Source of the DNA: Acidobacteriota bacterium
Lineage (GTDB): Bacteria; Acidobacteriota; Blastocatellia; Pyrinomonadales; Pyrinomonadaceae
Assembly (NCBI GenBank): GCA_029777145.1
Contig: JAKOSS010000123.1
Coordinates: 1-11,281, forward strand
Reading direction: 5' to 3'
DNA length: 11,281 bases
Part shown: positions 1 through 5,672 of the stretch, one piece after another
Layout: each line of letters begins with the position of its first letter
Numbering within the stretch: position 1 is the first letter of the stretch
Position numbers and translations under genes: made by a program
Notes under the pieces: generated by a model
The model's input: only the letters and a program-made list of their open reading frames with translations
The model's database searches: none
Told to the model about the DNA's origin: nothing

Positions 1-354
1 CTGCGAGAACGGAAAACGGTCGCCGTCTTGTGCAAACAGCCCTCGCCGACGGATCAGGATCGTTTTCGCACGGCGATCGACGGTCGTGATCTTGATCGGC
101 GAGATCGCGACTGAAGCGAAAACGAACGTCAGCGCGCCGAGAAATGCGATTGCTCCAAGAAACATCAGGATCGTCAGCCCGCGCTGGAGCAGGCCTTGTC
201 CGGGCGATCCGATGAATTGGTGCGGCGTGTTCCACGCGAACGTCAGGATGAGCAGCAGAACCCCGCCGAAAAGCGCAGCAAAGCCCGATCCCCACAGCCA
301 CACACTGACCGGCAGGTCATAGATCCTGATCGTGTCTTTCTTCTCCCGTATCAA
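1..354 (-). CDS. Two-helix membrane protein, paralogue 1 of 5 (3' end cut by window)
   Basis: The frame is open from the window edge to a TTG start at 354 and gives 118 residues. The TTG is chosen because GTGAGGA lies about 8 nt upstream; a GTG at 369 is an in-frame alternative without a clear Shine-Dalgarno. A short polar N-terminus (RxKKDTIRIYD) is followed by membrane helices at about residues 17-40 and 56-80. After these comes the segment ITTVDRRAKTILIRRRGLF, which matches the post-membrane strands of the four upstream neighbours. It overlaps the preceding gene by 38 bases, so translational coupling is likely. The C-terminal domain lies outside the window. I recognise no named family; the helix-helix-beta layout recalls bacterial PH-like membrane proteins, but that is only a guess. 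Confidence 0.75.
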   Translation of the reverse strand, partial: MIREKKDTIRIYDLPVSVWLWGSGFAALFGGVLLLILTFAWNTPHQFIGSPGQGLLQRGLTILMFLGAIAFLGALTFVFASVAISPIKITTVDRRAKTILIRRRGLFAQDGDRFPFSQ

Positions 355-883
355 TTGCCGTTTCCTCACCCGTCGCCAGTTCGACGGCCGTCAGTTGTTT
401 CCCCGCAAACTCATTTGCCGCAAAGACCAGCCGTCGCTCGTTCTCCTCGAAATGGCTGGCGACGCTGCCGATCCTCAGGAATTCGTGATTTATGAGTTCT
501 ATTCCGAACGACCAAACTTCGGCGCCTTCGTCGTCGCGTTCCTCGATCAGGCAAAATTGCGAGATCGTATCGAACCGGTAAACGCTCGTCGAGCGTCCGA
601 AAAAGCCGAATTTTGTCCAAATAACGATCTGATTTTCGCGATCGATGACGACGCGCGTGATCGGAGCGCGTGAAATTATCCAGATGCCGACGCCGATCGC
701 GATCACGCCGAACGCCAGTGTAAGCAGAACAACCACAGGCGGTTGCAGGTGCAGATCACGGAATCCGCCGAGCGCACCGTAGGCGAACGCTCCGCCGACG
801 ATGACGAACATCATCGCGAATATCCAGACGCAGCCCGGCGTCTCGCTGATCGTCAATTTGTCTCCTGCCCGCTGAATCCTCAT
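317..883 (-). CDS. Two-helix membrane protein, paralogue 2 of 5
   Basis: 188 residues. The ATG at 883 overlaps the TGA of the preceding gene as ATGA, a classic coupled junction. Residues 1-16 are polar, helices span about 18-38 and 49-71, and a cytoplasm-sized domain follows. That domain begins ITRVVIDRENQIVIW and contains VYRFDTIS at about 101-108. The same spacing of TxVxD, then IxI, then YxFxxL is seen in the neighbouring paralogues. It is the longest member, with an acidic, polar tail (ATGEETAIDTGEERHD). Function unknown; location in the cytoplasmic membrane is inferred from the two hydrophobic segments. No enzymatic motif is visible. Confidence 0.8.
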   Translation of the reverse strand: MRIQRAGDKLTISETPGCVWIFAMMFVIVGGAFAYGALGGFRDLHLQPPVVVLLTLAFGVIAIGVGIWIISRAPITRVVIDRENQIVIWTKFGFFGRSTSVYRFDTISQFCLIEERDDEGAEVWSFGIELINHEFLRIGSVASHFEENERRLVFAANEFAGKQLTAVELATGEETAIDTGEERHDQDL

Positions 884-1341
884 GGTTTCGGATCCTCTTC
901 GCCGGGGCCGAGTTCGTTTCCGAACGCCAGCCGGTTTATCTCTCTCGCAAGTTCCGGTGAGCGGGTGTGATCGAAGTACTTCGCGAGTTCGAGGTTCGGG
1001 CCGAGCCGGATCGAAGCGAGTAGTTTTCCGTCTTTCGCGTAGAAGGGTTGATGCAGATCAGCGAAGTCGTAAACTTCCAACCGCGTTCCCAAGAAACTGA
1101 TCTCCTTGACCGCAAACGTCTTTGAGGCCGCATCGATCACGGTTACGGTTCGTGTGAAGAAGCCGAAGACGATCGCCACGCAGCCCGCGATGCCGAGCGC
1201 CGACGAGAACCCGAATTCGCCGTTGATCAGATCGAGCGCGCCGAACGCGAGCAATGCGGCGACCAACAAAACGAGCGGAACATTGACGAACCGCCAGTTT
1301 GTGATCGTGATCTTGCCGTCTTTGCGTTCAACTCTCGTCAT
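880..1341 (-). CDS. Two-helix membrane protein, paralogue 3 of 5
   Basis: 153 residues. ATG at 1341; the stop of the preceding gene lies just one base upstream (1343-1345). The N-terminal KDGKITITNW strand is followed by helices at about 19-39 and 44-62. Then comes TVTVIDAASKTFAVKE and, at about 91-96, YDFADL, the motif shared by the group. The remainder is mixed helix and strand and ends in an acidic, proline-containing tail. It shares clear pattern-level homology with the other four genes of the run but low identity, so the duplications are old or fast evolving. No known domain recognised. Confidence 0.8.
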   Translation of the reverse strand: MTRVERKDGKITITNWRFVNVPLVLLVAALLAFGALDLINGEFGFSSALGIAGCVAIVFGFFTRTVTVIDAASKTFAVKEISFLGTRLEVYDFADLHQPFYAKDGKLLASIRLGPNLELAKYFDHTRSPELAREINRLAFGNELGPGEEDPKP

Positions 1342-1342
1342 A

Positions 1343-1849
1343 TCAAGGGTTTAGTTCGTCCTGTGCCGGCGCGGGATCGAGCGATCTCGCGATCGAATCG
1401 TTCAGTTCGGCGATCAACGCCTCTTCGCGGTCGGAGTTGCCGATTATTCCGCTGAACAAGACGTGAGCCTCACCGCTACCGAGCGTTACCAGAGCTGAGT
1501 GGAATTCGATTCCGAACAGGCTCGTCGTCCTGATCTCCAAATACCTCGAAGCCAAATCCTCAAATCGGTAGATTGAATGTGATCGCTTCGTGATGCCGCG
1601 CTCGATCGTGATCATTCCGCGATTATCGAAATCGAATACCGTCGTTTTTTGATTTAAGAAGTTGAGGCTTGAGTAGAGGAGGAACGCCCCACTTATCAGG
1701 ATCAGCGGATTGGAGTTGACCATTCCTGTCATCAATAGCCAAATGAACCAACCGATGATCCCCAAGATGGCCAAGTGAGTTCCTGGTCGTGAAACCGCCG
1801 ACTGCTTGATCGCGATCCTGTTATTTTCACGTTTGACGGTATAGCGCAT
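1343..1849 (-). CDS. Two-helix membrane protein, paralogue 4 of 5
   Basis: 168 residues from an ATG at 1849; a GAGGT about 11 nt upstream is a possible but distant ribosome binding site. Helices lie at about 25-42 and 48-64. The post-membrane region reads KTTVFDFDNRGMITIERG and carries the group motif IYRFEDLAS at about 93-101. The gene starts 19 bases after the stop of paralogue 5 and ends one base before paralogue 3, consistent with a single transcript. Function unknown. The conserved YRFEDL element right after a beta hairpin suggests a shared folded domain on the cytoplasmic side, an inference from pattern only. Confidence 0.8.
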   Translation of the reverse strand: MRYTVKRENNRIAIKQSAVSRPGTHLAILGIIGWFIWLLMTGMVNSNPLILISGAFLLYSSLNFLNQKTTVFDFDNRGMITIERGITKRSHSIYRFEDLASRYLEIRTTSLFGIEFHSALVTLGSGEAHVLFSGIIGNSDREEALIAELNDSIARSLDPAPAQDELNP

Positions 1850-1868
1850 AGAGCATCGCGACCTCGAT

Positions 1869-2351
1869 CTATGACGGAAGTTCTTTGTCGTATATCAACC
1901 CGTTGAGCGTACCGACAACGCCTTCCATATTCGCCAAACTGGAATCATCATTGATCGTCACGACAGTCCCGTCGCGGAACGTCGCCGTCAACATGCCGGT
2001 TCGTGCGTACAGCCGCTGACTCGACGGTTTGTCACAGGTTATCGGCGAATTCAGTTCGTTGAAAAGAAAGACCTTCTGGTTAGAGGCAAAAAGGGTTCTG
2101 TGTTTGACGAGGATCGATCGATCCTGAACGTCGATCGTCAGCGAAGTCCTCTCGAAACTGCTCAAGTAGTAAAGGGCCACGATAAACGCGACGCACCATC
2201 CAACGGGCGCCGAGAGCTTTCCGAACACGATTGTAGCGACAATTTGCGAAATTCCGGCGGCGATGAGGAGCAGCAGGACGAATCCGCGCAGTTGCGAATC
2301 GAGTTCCTCTCGAACCGTGTACTTGCTTCCTTTTTGATCAATCTTGATCAT
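1869..2351 (-). CDS. Two-helix membrane protein, paralogue 5 of 5 (first in the run)
   Basis: 160 residues, starting 38 bases after the scpB stop. Residues 1-18 are polar (KIDQKGSKYTVREEL), with helices at about 22-44 and 47-64. The group pattern follows: RTSLTIDVQDRSILVKH, then VFLFNELNS in place of the YxFxDL element. It is the most divergent of the five at that motif. No strong Shine-Dalgarno is seen before the ATG. Its position directly behind scpA-scpB suggests the paralogue run is co-transcribed with the condensin genes, although a functional link to chromosome segregation is not shown by the sequence. Confidence 0.78.
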   Translation of the reverse strand: MIKIDQKGSKYTVREELDSQLRGFVLLLLIAAGISQIVATIVFGKLSAPVGWCVAFIVALYYLSSFERTSLTIDVQDRSILVKHRTLFASNQKVFLFNELNSPITCDKPSSQRLYARTGMLTATFRDGTVVTINDDSSLANMEGVVGTLNGLIYDKELPS

Positions 2352-2389
2352 CGCGCATGTTCAAGACGTTGGATTGACGGTCGATCAGA

Positions 2390-2947
2390 TCATATTGCGC
2401 CGGCAAGGTCTTCGAAATCCTCGATCGAGGGCAATTCAGAAAGGTCTTTGAGGCCGAACTGGATCAGAAAGTCCTTCGAGGTTCCGTACATCATCGGACG
2501 CCCGACCGTTTCCTTGCGTCCTTTTGCGGTGATGAGTTTCTTGTCGAGCAGGGTCTTGATCGCCGACGCCGATTGCACGCCGCGGATCTCGAGAATTTCC
2601 GGCACCGTGACCGGCTGTTTGTAGGCGATGACCGCGAGCGTTTCGAGTGCGGCGAGTGAAAGCTTCGCGCTCGGACGGGTTTTGAGATATTGGCGGACCT
2701 CTTCGTGATATTCCGTTCGCGTCGCGATCTGCCAGCCGCCCGCGATCTCTCGCAACTGCAGCCCACCGTCGCGCGTTTCGTACTCGCGCTGGAGTTCCTC
2801 GACCGCCGCCCGGATCGCGTCCTTGTCCTCTTCAAGAACTTCCGCCAGAGTTTTCATCGTCACCGGTTCGTCGGCAACGTAAACCAGCGCCTCGACGATC
2901 GAGACGAGTTCCGACATTTCCCGGGATTTTCTTTCTTCAGTCTCCAT
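2390..2947 (-). CDS. scpB: Segregation and condensation protein ScpB
   Basis: ScpB is the winged-helix kleisin-associated subunit of the SMC-ScpAB complex, which compacts and segregates the chromosome. The 185-residue product shows an N-terminal winged helix (SELVSIVEALVYVADEPVT, about 12-30). It also has the ScpB signature LSLAALETLAVIAYKQPVT (about 96-114), followed by EILEIRGVQ and GRPMMYGTSKDFL (about 149-161), all standard for the family. Length is normal. An ATG at 2917 (residue 11) is an alternative start that matches usual ScpB N-termini better; neither start has a good Shine-Dalgarno. It lies 56 bases behind scpA, separated by a short CACATAG repeat. Confidence 0.96.
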   Translation of the reverse strand: METEERKSREMSELVSIVEALVYVADEPVTMKTLAEVLEEDKDAIRAAVEELQREYETRDGGLQLREIAGGWQIATRTEYHEEVRQYLKTRPSAKLSLAALETLAVIAYKQPVTVPEILEIRGVQSASAIKTLLDKKLITAKGRKETVGRPMMYGTSKDFLIQFGLKDLSELPSIEDFEDLAGAI

Positions 2948-2970
2948 TTAATCCGCACAAGTGGGGCGAC

Positions 2971-2995
2971 CACATAGGCACATAGGAACACATAG
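2971..2995. repeat. Short CACATAG repeat between scpA and scpB
   Basis: Three copies of CACATAG with 1- and 3-base spacers fill the middle of the 56-base gap between scpA and scpB. It is a small intergenic tandem repeat of the type seen elsewhere in this window, here with unequal spacing rather than a strict 7-nt period. Confidence 0.7.
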
Positions 2996-3003
2996 AATGA
3001 GCG

Positions 3004-3777
3004 TCAATTCGCCAAACGCAGGACCACGTCGCCGAACGTCTGTTTCTGAGTCAGTTTGACGCTTTCGGTGCGCACGATCTCGAGTACGGCGATGAACGCC
3101 GTCACGAGTTCGCGACGTGTGTCGAACCGCTCGAAAAACTCCATCAAACTGATCGGATGCCCATCCGACAGAAGCGCTTTGAGACTCTTTATCATCTCCG
3201 CGAGGCTGATCTCCTCGCGCTCTATCTCGAGCCTGATCTCGTCCTTGCGCCGGGCAAGTATCTTCTGAAAAACGGTCAGCAAATCGAAAACGCCGGCGCT
3301 GATCTCGGCATTGTTGTCGTCCGATTCGATCCGTCCGCGAGGAAAGACCGCCTGTTCGACGGTCGACCGCTCATACAGCATCTGCGCCGCGTTCTTGAAC
3401 TTCTCGTATTCGAGCAGTCGGTCGACAAGTTCCTTGCGCGGATCCTCCAATTCATCCTCATCGAGGTCCGAATTTACTTGCGGCAGCAGCATCCGCGACT
3501 TGATCTCGATCAGCGTCGCGGCCATCACCAGGAAGTCGCCGGCGACCGAAATATCGAGCGACTTCATCAACCTGATGTATTTGAGATACTCGTCGGTGAT
3601 GCGCGCGATCGGGATATCGAAGATGTTCGCCTGCTCCTGTTTGATCAGAAAAAGGAGAAGGTCGAGCGGCCCGGCAAACTCGCCGAGCTTGATCTTCAGT
3701 TCATCGCGCGATTCGCGCACGATCTGCGGCTTTTCCTTGAAAAAGTCGAAGCTGAGTTGTTCGGTTTGAACCTGCAT
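3004..3777 (-). CDS. scpA: Segregation and condensation protein ScpA (kleisin)
   Basis: ScpA is the kleisin that bridges the SMC heads and binds ScpB. The 257-residue protein has the family N-terminal signature FAGPLDLLLFLIKQEQANIFDIPIARITDEYL in register at residues 34-65. The helical MAATLIEIKSRMLLP segment lies at about 85-99, an acidic linker (DLDEDELEDP) follows, and a C-terminal winged helix (about 215-257) binds the SMC head. The ATG at 3777 has no clear Shine-Dalgarno, and the first 25 residues are a poorly conserved extension. In many bacteria scpA follows trpS; here six genes separate them. Length and motifs are normal, so it is probably functional. Confidence 0.96.
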   Translation of the reverse strand: MQVQTEQLSFDFFKEKPQIVRESRDELKIKLGEFAGPLDLLLFLIKQEQANIFDIPIARITDEYLKYIRLMKSLDISVAGDFLVMAATLIEIKSRMLLPQVNSDLDEDELEDPRKELVDRLLEYEKFKNAAQMLYERSTVEQAVFPRGRIESDDNNAEISAGVFDLLTVFQKILARRKDEIRLEIEREEISLAEMIKSLKALLSDGHPISLMEFFERFDTRRELVTAFIAVLEIVRTESVKLTQKQTFGDVVLRLAN

Positions 3778-3802
3778 CGGACAAGGTTTCGGGTGCCGGA
3801 AT

Positions 3803-3831
3803 AGGATACTTTAGAAGCGAAATCGGAACAA
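3803..3831 (-). promoter_or_regulatory. Weak candidate promoter for scpA-scpB and the membrane-protein run
   Basis: In the 65-base gap before scpA, the minus strand has TTGTTC (3831-3826), a 17-base spacer and TATCCT (3808-3803), ending 25 bases from the ATG. Three and four of six positions match the sigma70 boxes. This is weak support, given only because a new transcript start is plausible here. Confidence 0.22.
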
Positions 3832-3842
3832 GGAACGCGGTC

Positions 3843-4310
3843 TCAGAAGTATTTGTTTTCGCGGAGGTAAATGATGTAGTCGGTGACCGCCGGCGTGTGG
3901 CCTTCCGACCGGAGGATCGTGTTGATGTTTCCGCGGTGCGTTGCCGAATGAAACAGGACGTGCGCCAGCATTTCACGGTAGTTGTTCTCGCGCCAGTCGC
4001 CCTCGCTCGTGCGGTATCGCGCCGTGATGTCGAGGCCTTCGTCATCGAATTTCCGCAAAAGCCGTTCGTATTTTTCGGCCGCGTCGCGGGCGGCGTTTCC
4101 GCATTCTTCAAGCGTCAGAATCGGCCAGAAATCGAAACCCTTTGAATCTTTGCCGTAGAGCCGTTCGAAATACTCGAGCTCGGTCGTGACGATATGCGAA
4201 AGCACCTTGATCGATTGCTCGGAGTTCGAATCTTTCAACGTCGTGACGACGCGGCGATTCGCCCAATCGTTCCACGCGAAAAGCTGTCTGAGATGTTCGA
4301 TGGTATTCAT
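3843..4310 (-). CDS. DinB/YfiT-like four-helix metal-binding protein
   Basis: 155 residues. The protein has the DinB-superfamily layout: LFAWNDWANRRV near the N-terminus (10-21), a first metal-ligand histidine at 39 (LSHIVTTELEYFERL), and the C-terminal helix AHVLFHSATHRGNI, whose His121 and His125 would complete the triad with His39. Family members are typically damage-inducible proteins of unknown activity or thiol (bacillithiol, mycothiol, glutathione) S-transferases and hydrolases. The sequence does not settle which. AGGG about 8 nt before the ATG is a usable Shine-Dalgarno. The neighbours are redox- and detoxification-type genes, which fits a thiol-transfer role only loosely. The name is unrelated to DNA polymerase IV. 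Confidence 0.88.
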   Translation of the reverse strand: MNTIEHLRQLFAWNDWANRRVVTTLKDSNSEQSIKVLSHIVTTELEYFERLYGKDSKGFDFWPILTLEECGNAARDAAEKYERLLRKFDDEGLDITARYRTSEGDWRENNYREMLAHVLFHSATHRGNINTILRSEGHTPAVTDYIIYLRENKYF

Positions 4311-4334
4311 TGTCGATTCCCTGAATTTCGGAAT

Positions 4335-4396
4335 AGCTGACAGATGATAGCTGGCCGGCGTTCGATTTCAACGGATCGAAACTCAGATGTCAGCTG
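4335..4396. repeat. Degenerate AGCTGAC/AGATGTC heptamers flanking the DinB-ABM gap
   Basis: AGCTGAC, AGATGAT, AGCTGGC run in 7-nt phase from 4335. AGATGTC, AGCTGGG appear at 4385-4398. AGCTGACA (4335-4342) and TGTCAGCT (4389-4396) form an 8-base inverted repeat. The second block contains the TGA stop of the ABM-like gene. Between them TTCGAT and ATCGAA (about 4361-4380) can form a small hairpin with an 8-nt loop; no U tract follows, so it is not called a terminator. Confidence 0.55.
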
Positions 4397-4710
4397 GGTT
4401 CGATCTGCAAATTCTGTCGTTCAACCCTGCACACGCGCGTCGCGAAGGAACTGTACCATTTCTCGTAGCCGTCGCGTTGGGCGATCCGGTGTTCGGCGTG
4501 GTCCTTCCAACGACGTATAGATTCCTCGTCGCGCCAGTAACTGACCGTGATCCCGATGCCGTCGCGCGCATGTTCGATCCCGAGGTAGCCGTCCTGTTCC
4601 GCTGCAAGCTCGATCATGCGCTCGGCCATTTCGTCATAGTCGTCGTCGACGTCGGTTCGCAACGACGTAAAGATCACGGCGTAATACGGCGGATCGGGAG
4701 TCATTGCCAT
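4390..4710 (-). CDS. Antibiotic biosynthesis monooxygenase (ABM)-like / YqjZ-like protein
   Basis: The ferredoxin-like dimeric ABM fold is indicated by YYAVIFTSLR near the start, a central helix (DEMAERMIELAAEQDGYLG), and VSYWRDEESIRRWKDHAEHR, the most conserved stretch of YqjZ/ABM proteins. About 106 residues from the ATG at 4710. A longer frame from 4743 exists, but its extra 11 residues are encoded entirely by intergenic heptamer repeat, so I prefer 4710 (4704 is also possible). None of these starts has a Shine-Dalgarno. Family members are small oxygenases, haem-degrading enzymes or stress proteins; substrate unknown here. The TGA stop lies inside a repeat. Confidence 0.85.
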   Translation of the reverse strand: MAMTPDPPYYAVIFTSLRTDVDDDYDEMAERMIELAAEQDGYLGIEHARDGIGITVSYWRDEESIRRWKDHAEHRIAQRDGYEKWYSSFATRVCRVERQNLQIEPS

Positions 4711-4743
4711 TTGCGATTGCGGATCGGTGATTTCGGATTTCAT
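4704..4743. repeat. Degenerate heptamer repeat (GCCATTT GCGATTG CGGATCG type)
   Basis: Reading the plus strand from 4709, 7-nt units GCCATTT, GCGATTG, CGGATCG, GTGATTT, CGGATTT follow without gaps. They resemble the AATCGCA and GATCCGC repeats at 9416-9657 and 7546-7580. The block reads through the possible N-terminal extension of the ABM-like gene. Confidence 0.6.
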
Positions 4744-4767
4744 GTGATCTATTAAACTGAGCGCAAT

Positions 4768-4797
4768 GGAATCTGGAATTTGGAATCCATGGAATTC
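4768..4797. repeat. GGAATCT/GGAATTT heptamer repeat
   Basis: GGAATCT, GGAATTT, GGAATCC in 7-nt phase, then AT and GGAATTC, filling the gap between the selenoprotein candidate and the ABM-like gene. Confidence 0.65.
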
Positions 4798-4803
4798 GCG
4801 GCT

Positions 4804-5154
4804 CTACGCCGCGATCAGTTCCATCGCCTTTTCGATGGGTCGCGCGAGAACCGCCTTGTCGCCGACCTCGACGATCGGCCGTTGGAGCAGTCCGGGATGG
4901 TCGATCATCGCCTTGATCACCTCATCATCCGGAGTATCCTTCGTCAGGCCGAGTTCCTTGAATGCCGCCTCGCCCTTGCGAAGGACCTCGAACGGCCTCA
5001 GTCCGGCTTTTTTCAAAAGAAGACGCAATCGATCGTCATTCAACGGATCGATGAAATAGTTGACACGCTCAAAATCGATGTTGTTTTCACGAAACAACTT
5101 GGCCAGATTACGGCACGTCGTTCAAGTAGGTTTTTCGTAAACGGTAATTTTCAT
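4804..5154 (-). CDS. ArsC/Spx-family redox protein, probable selenoprotein (in-frame TGA at the catalytic Cys)
   Basis: Read from the ATG at 5154, the frame is MKITVYEKPT, TGA (codon 11, 5124-5122), TTCRNLAKLF, then continues open to TAG at 4804: 116 residues, normal for the family. In E. coli ArsC the nucleophile Cys12 sits in NPACGTSRN; the TGA falls exactly on it. The other active-site residues are kept: Arg59 (VLRKGE), Arg92 (LQRPIV) and Arg105 (LARP) match ArsC Arg60, 94 and 107. Residue 14 is Cys, giving a U-x-x-C pair like the CxxC of Spx-type proteins. A candidate SECIS follows. TGA as stop would leave a 10-residue peptide; a TTG-started protein from 5097 would lack the catalytic loop. 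Possible roles are arsenate or other oxyanion reduction, or thiol-selenol redox. A sequencing error or point mutation of TGC/TGT remains the main alternative. No Shine-Dalgarno is seen before the ATG, which abuts a repeat. Confidence 0.75.
5080..5098 (-). promoter_or_regulatory. Candidate bacterial SECIS hairpin
   Basis: On the coding (minus) strand GUUGUUU pairs perfectly with AAACAAC around a CGUGA loop: 7 bp, 5-nt loop, G at loop position 2. Thirty bases separate the UGA from the loop. As I recall the bacterial SECIS consensus, this fits: loop roughly 16-37 nt after UGA, with a G in the first two loop positions. The stem is AU-rich. A competing pairing (AACGAC, starting at the UGA, with GUUGUU) is possible. 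Confidence 0.5.
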
Positions 5155-5157
5155 AAC

Positions 5158-5217
5158 AGTGGTCAGTAGTCAGTGGTCGGTGGTCGGTAGTCGGTAGGAG
5201 GCAGTAGGCAGTAGAAG
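5158..5217. repeat. GGTCAGT-type heptamer repeat upstream of the selenoprotein candidate
   Basis: From 5161 the plus strand runs GGTCAGT, AGTCAGT, GGTCGGT, GGTCGGT, AGTCGGT, then AGGAGGC, AGTAGGC, AGTAGAA. This is the same repeat type as the large array at 9205-9355. It begins only a few bases before the ATG of the selenoprotein candidate and so would form the mRNA leader. Confidence 0.8.
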
Positions 5218-5262
5218 GAAAACTTGACGAAACAATTCGAAAACTTCGATCTTTTCATTTGT

Positions 5263-5277
5263 CTGACCACTGACCAC
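5263..5277. repeat. Inverted copy of the GGTCAGT repeat
   Basis: CTGACCACTGACCAC is the reverse complement, with one difference that is a G-U pair in RNA, of GTGGTCAGTAGTCAG at 5159-5173. The two arms are 89 bases apart and could form a 15-bp stem spanning the gap between the DUF779 gene and the selenoprotein candidate. The 89 bases between the arms contain the repeat and otherwise no recognisable gene. Confidence 0.7.
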
Positions 5278-5280
5278 GGC

Positions 5281-5670
5281 TCACAGTCTGTCGCCTGCCC
5301 GGGTTTCGACGAGCTCCTCATCGTCGCGCAGACAGAACAATTTGGATTTCGTCACGAACCGGACGCCGAGCGGGATCTCGAGCGAGAACGACGCGCCGCG
5401 TCCGGGGACGACGTCGATCGTCAATTCGGTGTGTTTCCACGCCTCGAACTGATCCTTCGCGATGTAGAAGTCGCAGCCGTCGATCTCGCCGAGCCAAACG
5501 TCCGCCGGGCCGACGATGAACTCGTCCTTCGGAAAGCACATCGGCGACGACCCGTCGCAGCAACCGCCCGATTGATGAAACATCAACTCGCCGTGTTTCG
5601 CCCGCAGGACGCCGATGACTTCCTTTGCTTTGTCTGTTACAAGCACTCTTGCAACGGCTTTCATACCCAT
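5281..5670 (-). CDS. DUF779 family protein
   Basis: About 129 residues with the DUF779 hallmarks: LRAKHGELMFHQSGGCCDG (about 22-40), PMCFPKDEF, LGEIDGCDFYI, FEAWKHTELTIDVVPGRG and FSLEIPLGVRF. His32, Cys37, Cys38, Cys45 and Cys66 could bind metal or take part in thiol chemistry. The family (Pfam DUF779) is commonly encoded beside NAD-dependent acetaldehyde dehydrogenases; its exact activity is not known to me. Here the dehydrogenase lies upstream in the same direction, but the split kinase separates them. The ATG at 5670 lies 2 bases after the kinase C-terminal stop; an ATG at 5664 is equally possible. A longer frame to 5772 would overlap the kinase gene and is not favoured. Confidence 0.92.
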   Translation of the reverse strand: MGMKAVARVLVTDKAKEVIGVLRAKHGELMFHQSGGCCDGSSPMCFPKDEFIVGPADVWLGEIDGCDFYIAKDQFEAWKHTELTIDVVPGRGASFSLEIPLGVRFVTKSKLFCLRDDEELVETRAGDRL

Positions 5671-5672
5671 TA

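Noticed and set aside
2971..3003. Transcription terminator between scpA and scpB
   Set aside because: The CACATAG copies are direct repeats, with no hairpin or U tract. The two genes are normally co-transcribed.
4804..5097. TTG-started 97-residue protein as the real ArsC-like gene
   Set aside because: It would begin inside helix 1 and lack the redox loop. The family-like N-terminus MKITVYEKPT is encoded directly upstream in the same frame, behind the TGA.
5122..5124. TGA as a reassigned tryptophan codon
   Set aside because: TGA ends scpA, scpB, the dehydrogenase, DUF779 and several other genes here, and Trp does not fit the catalytic position.
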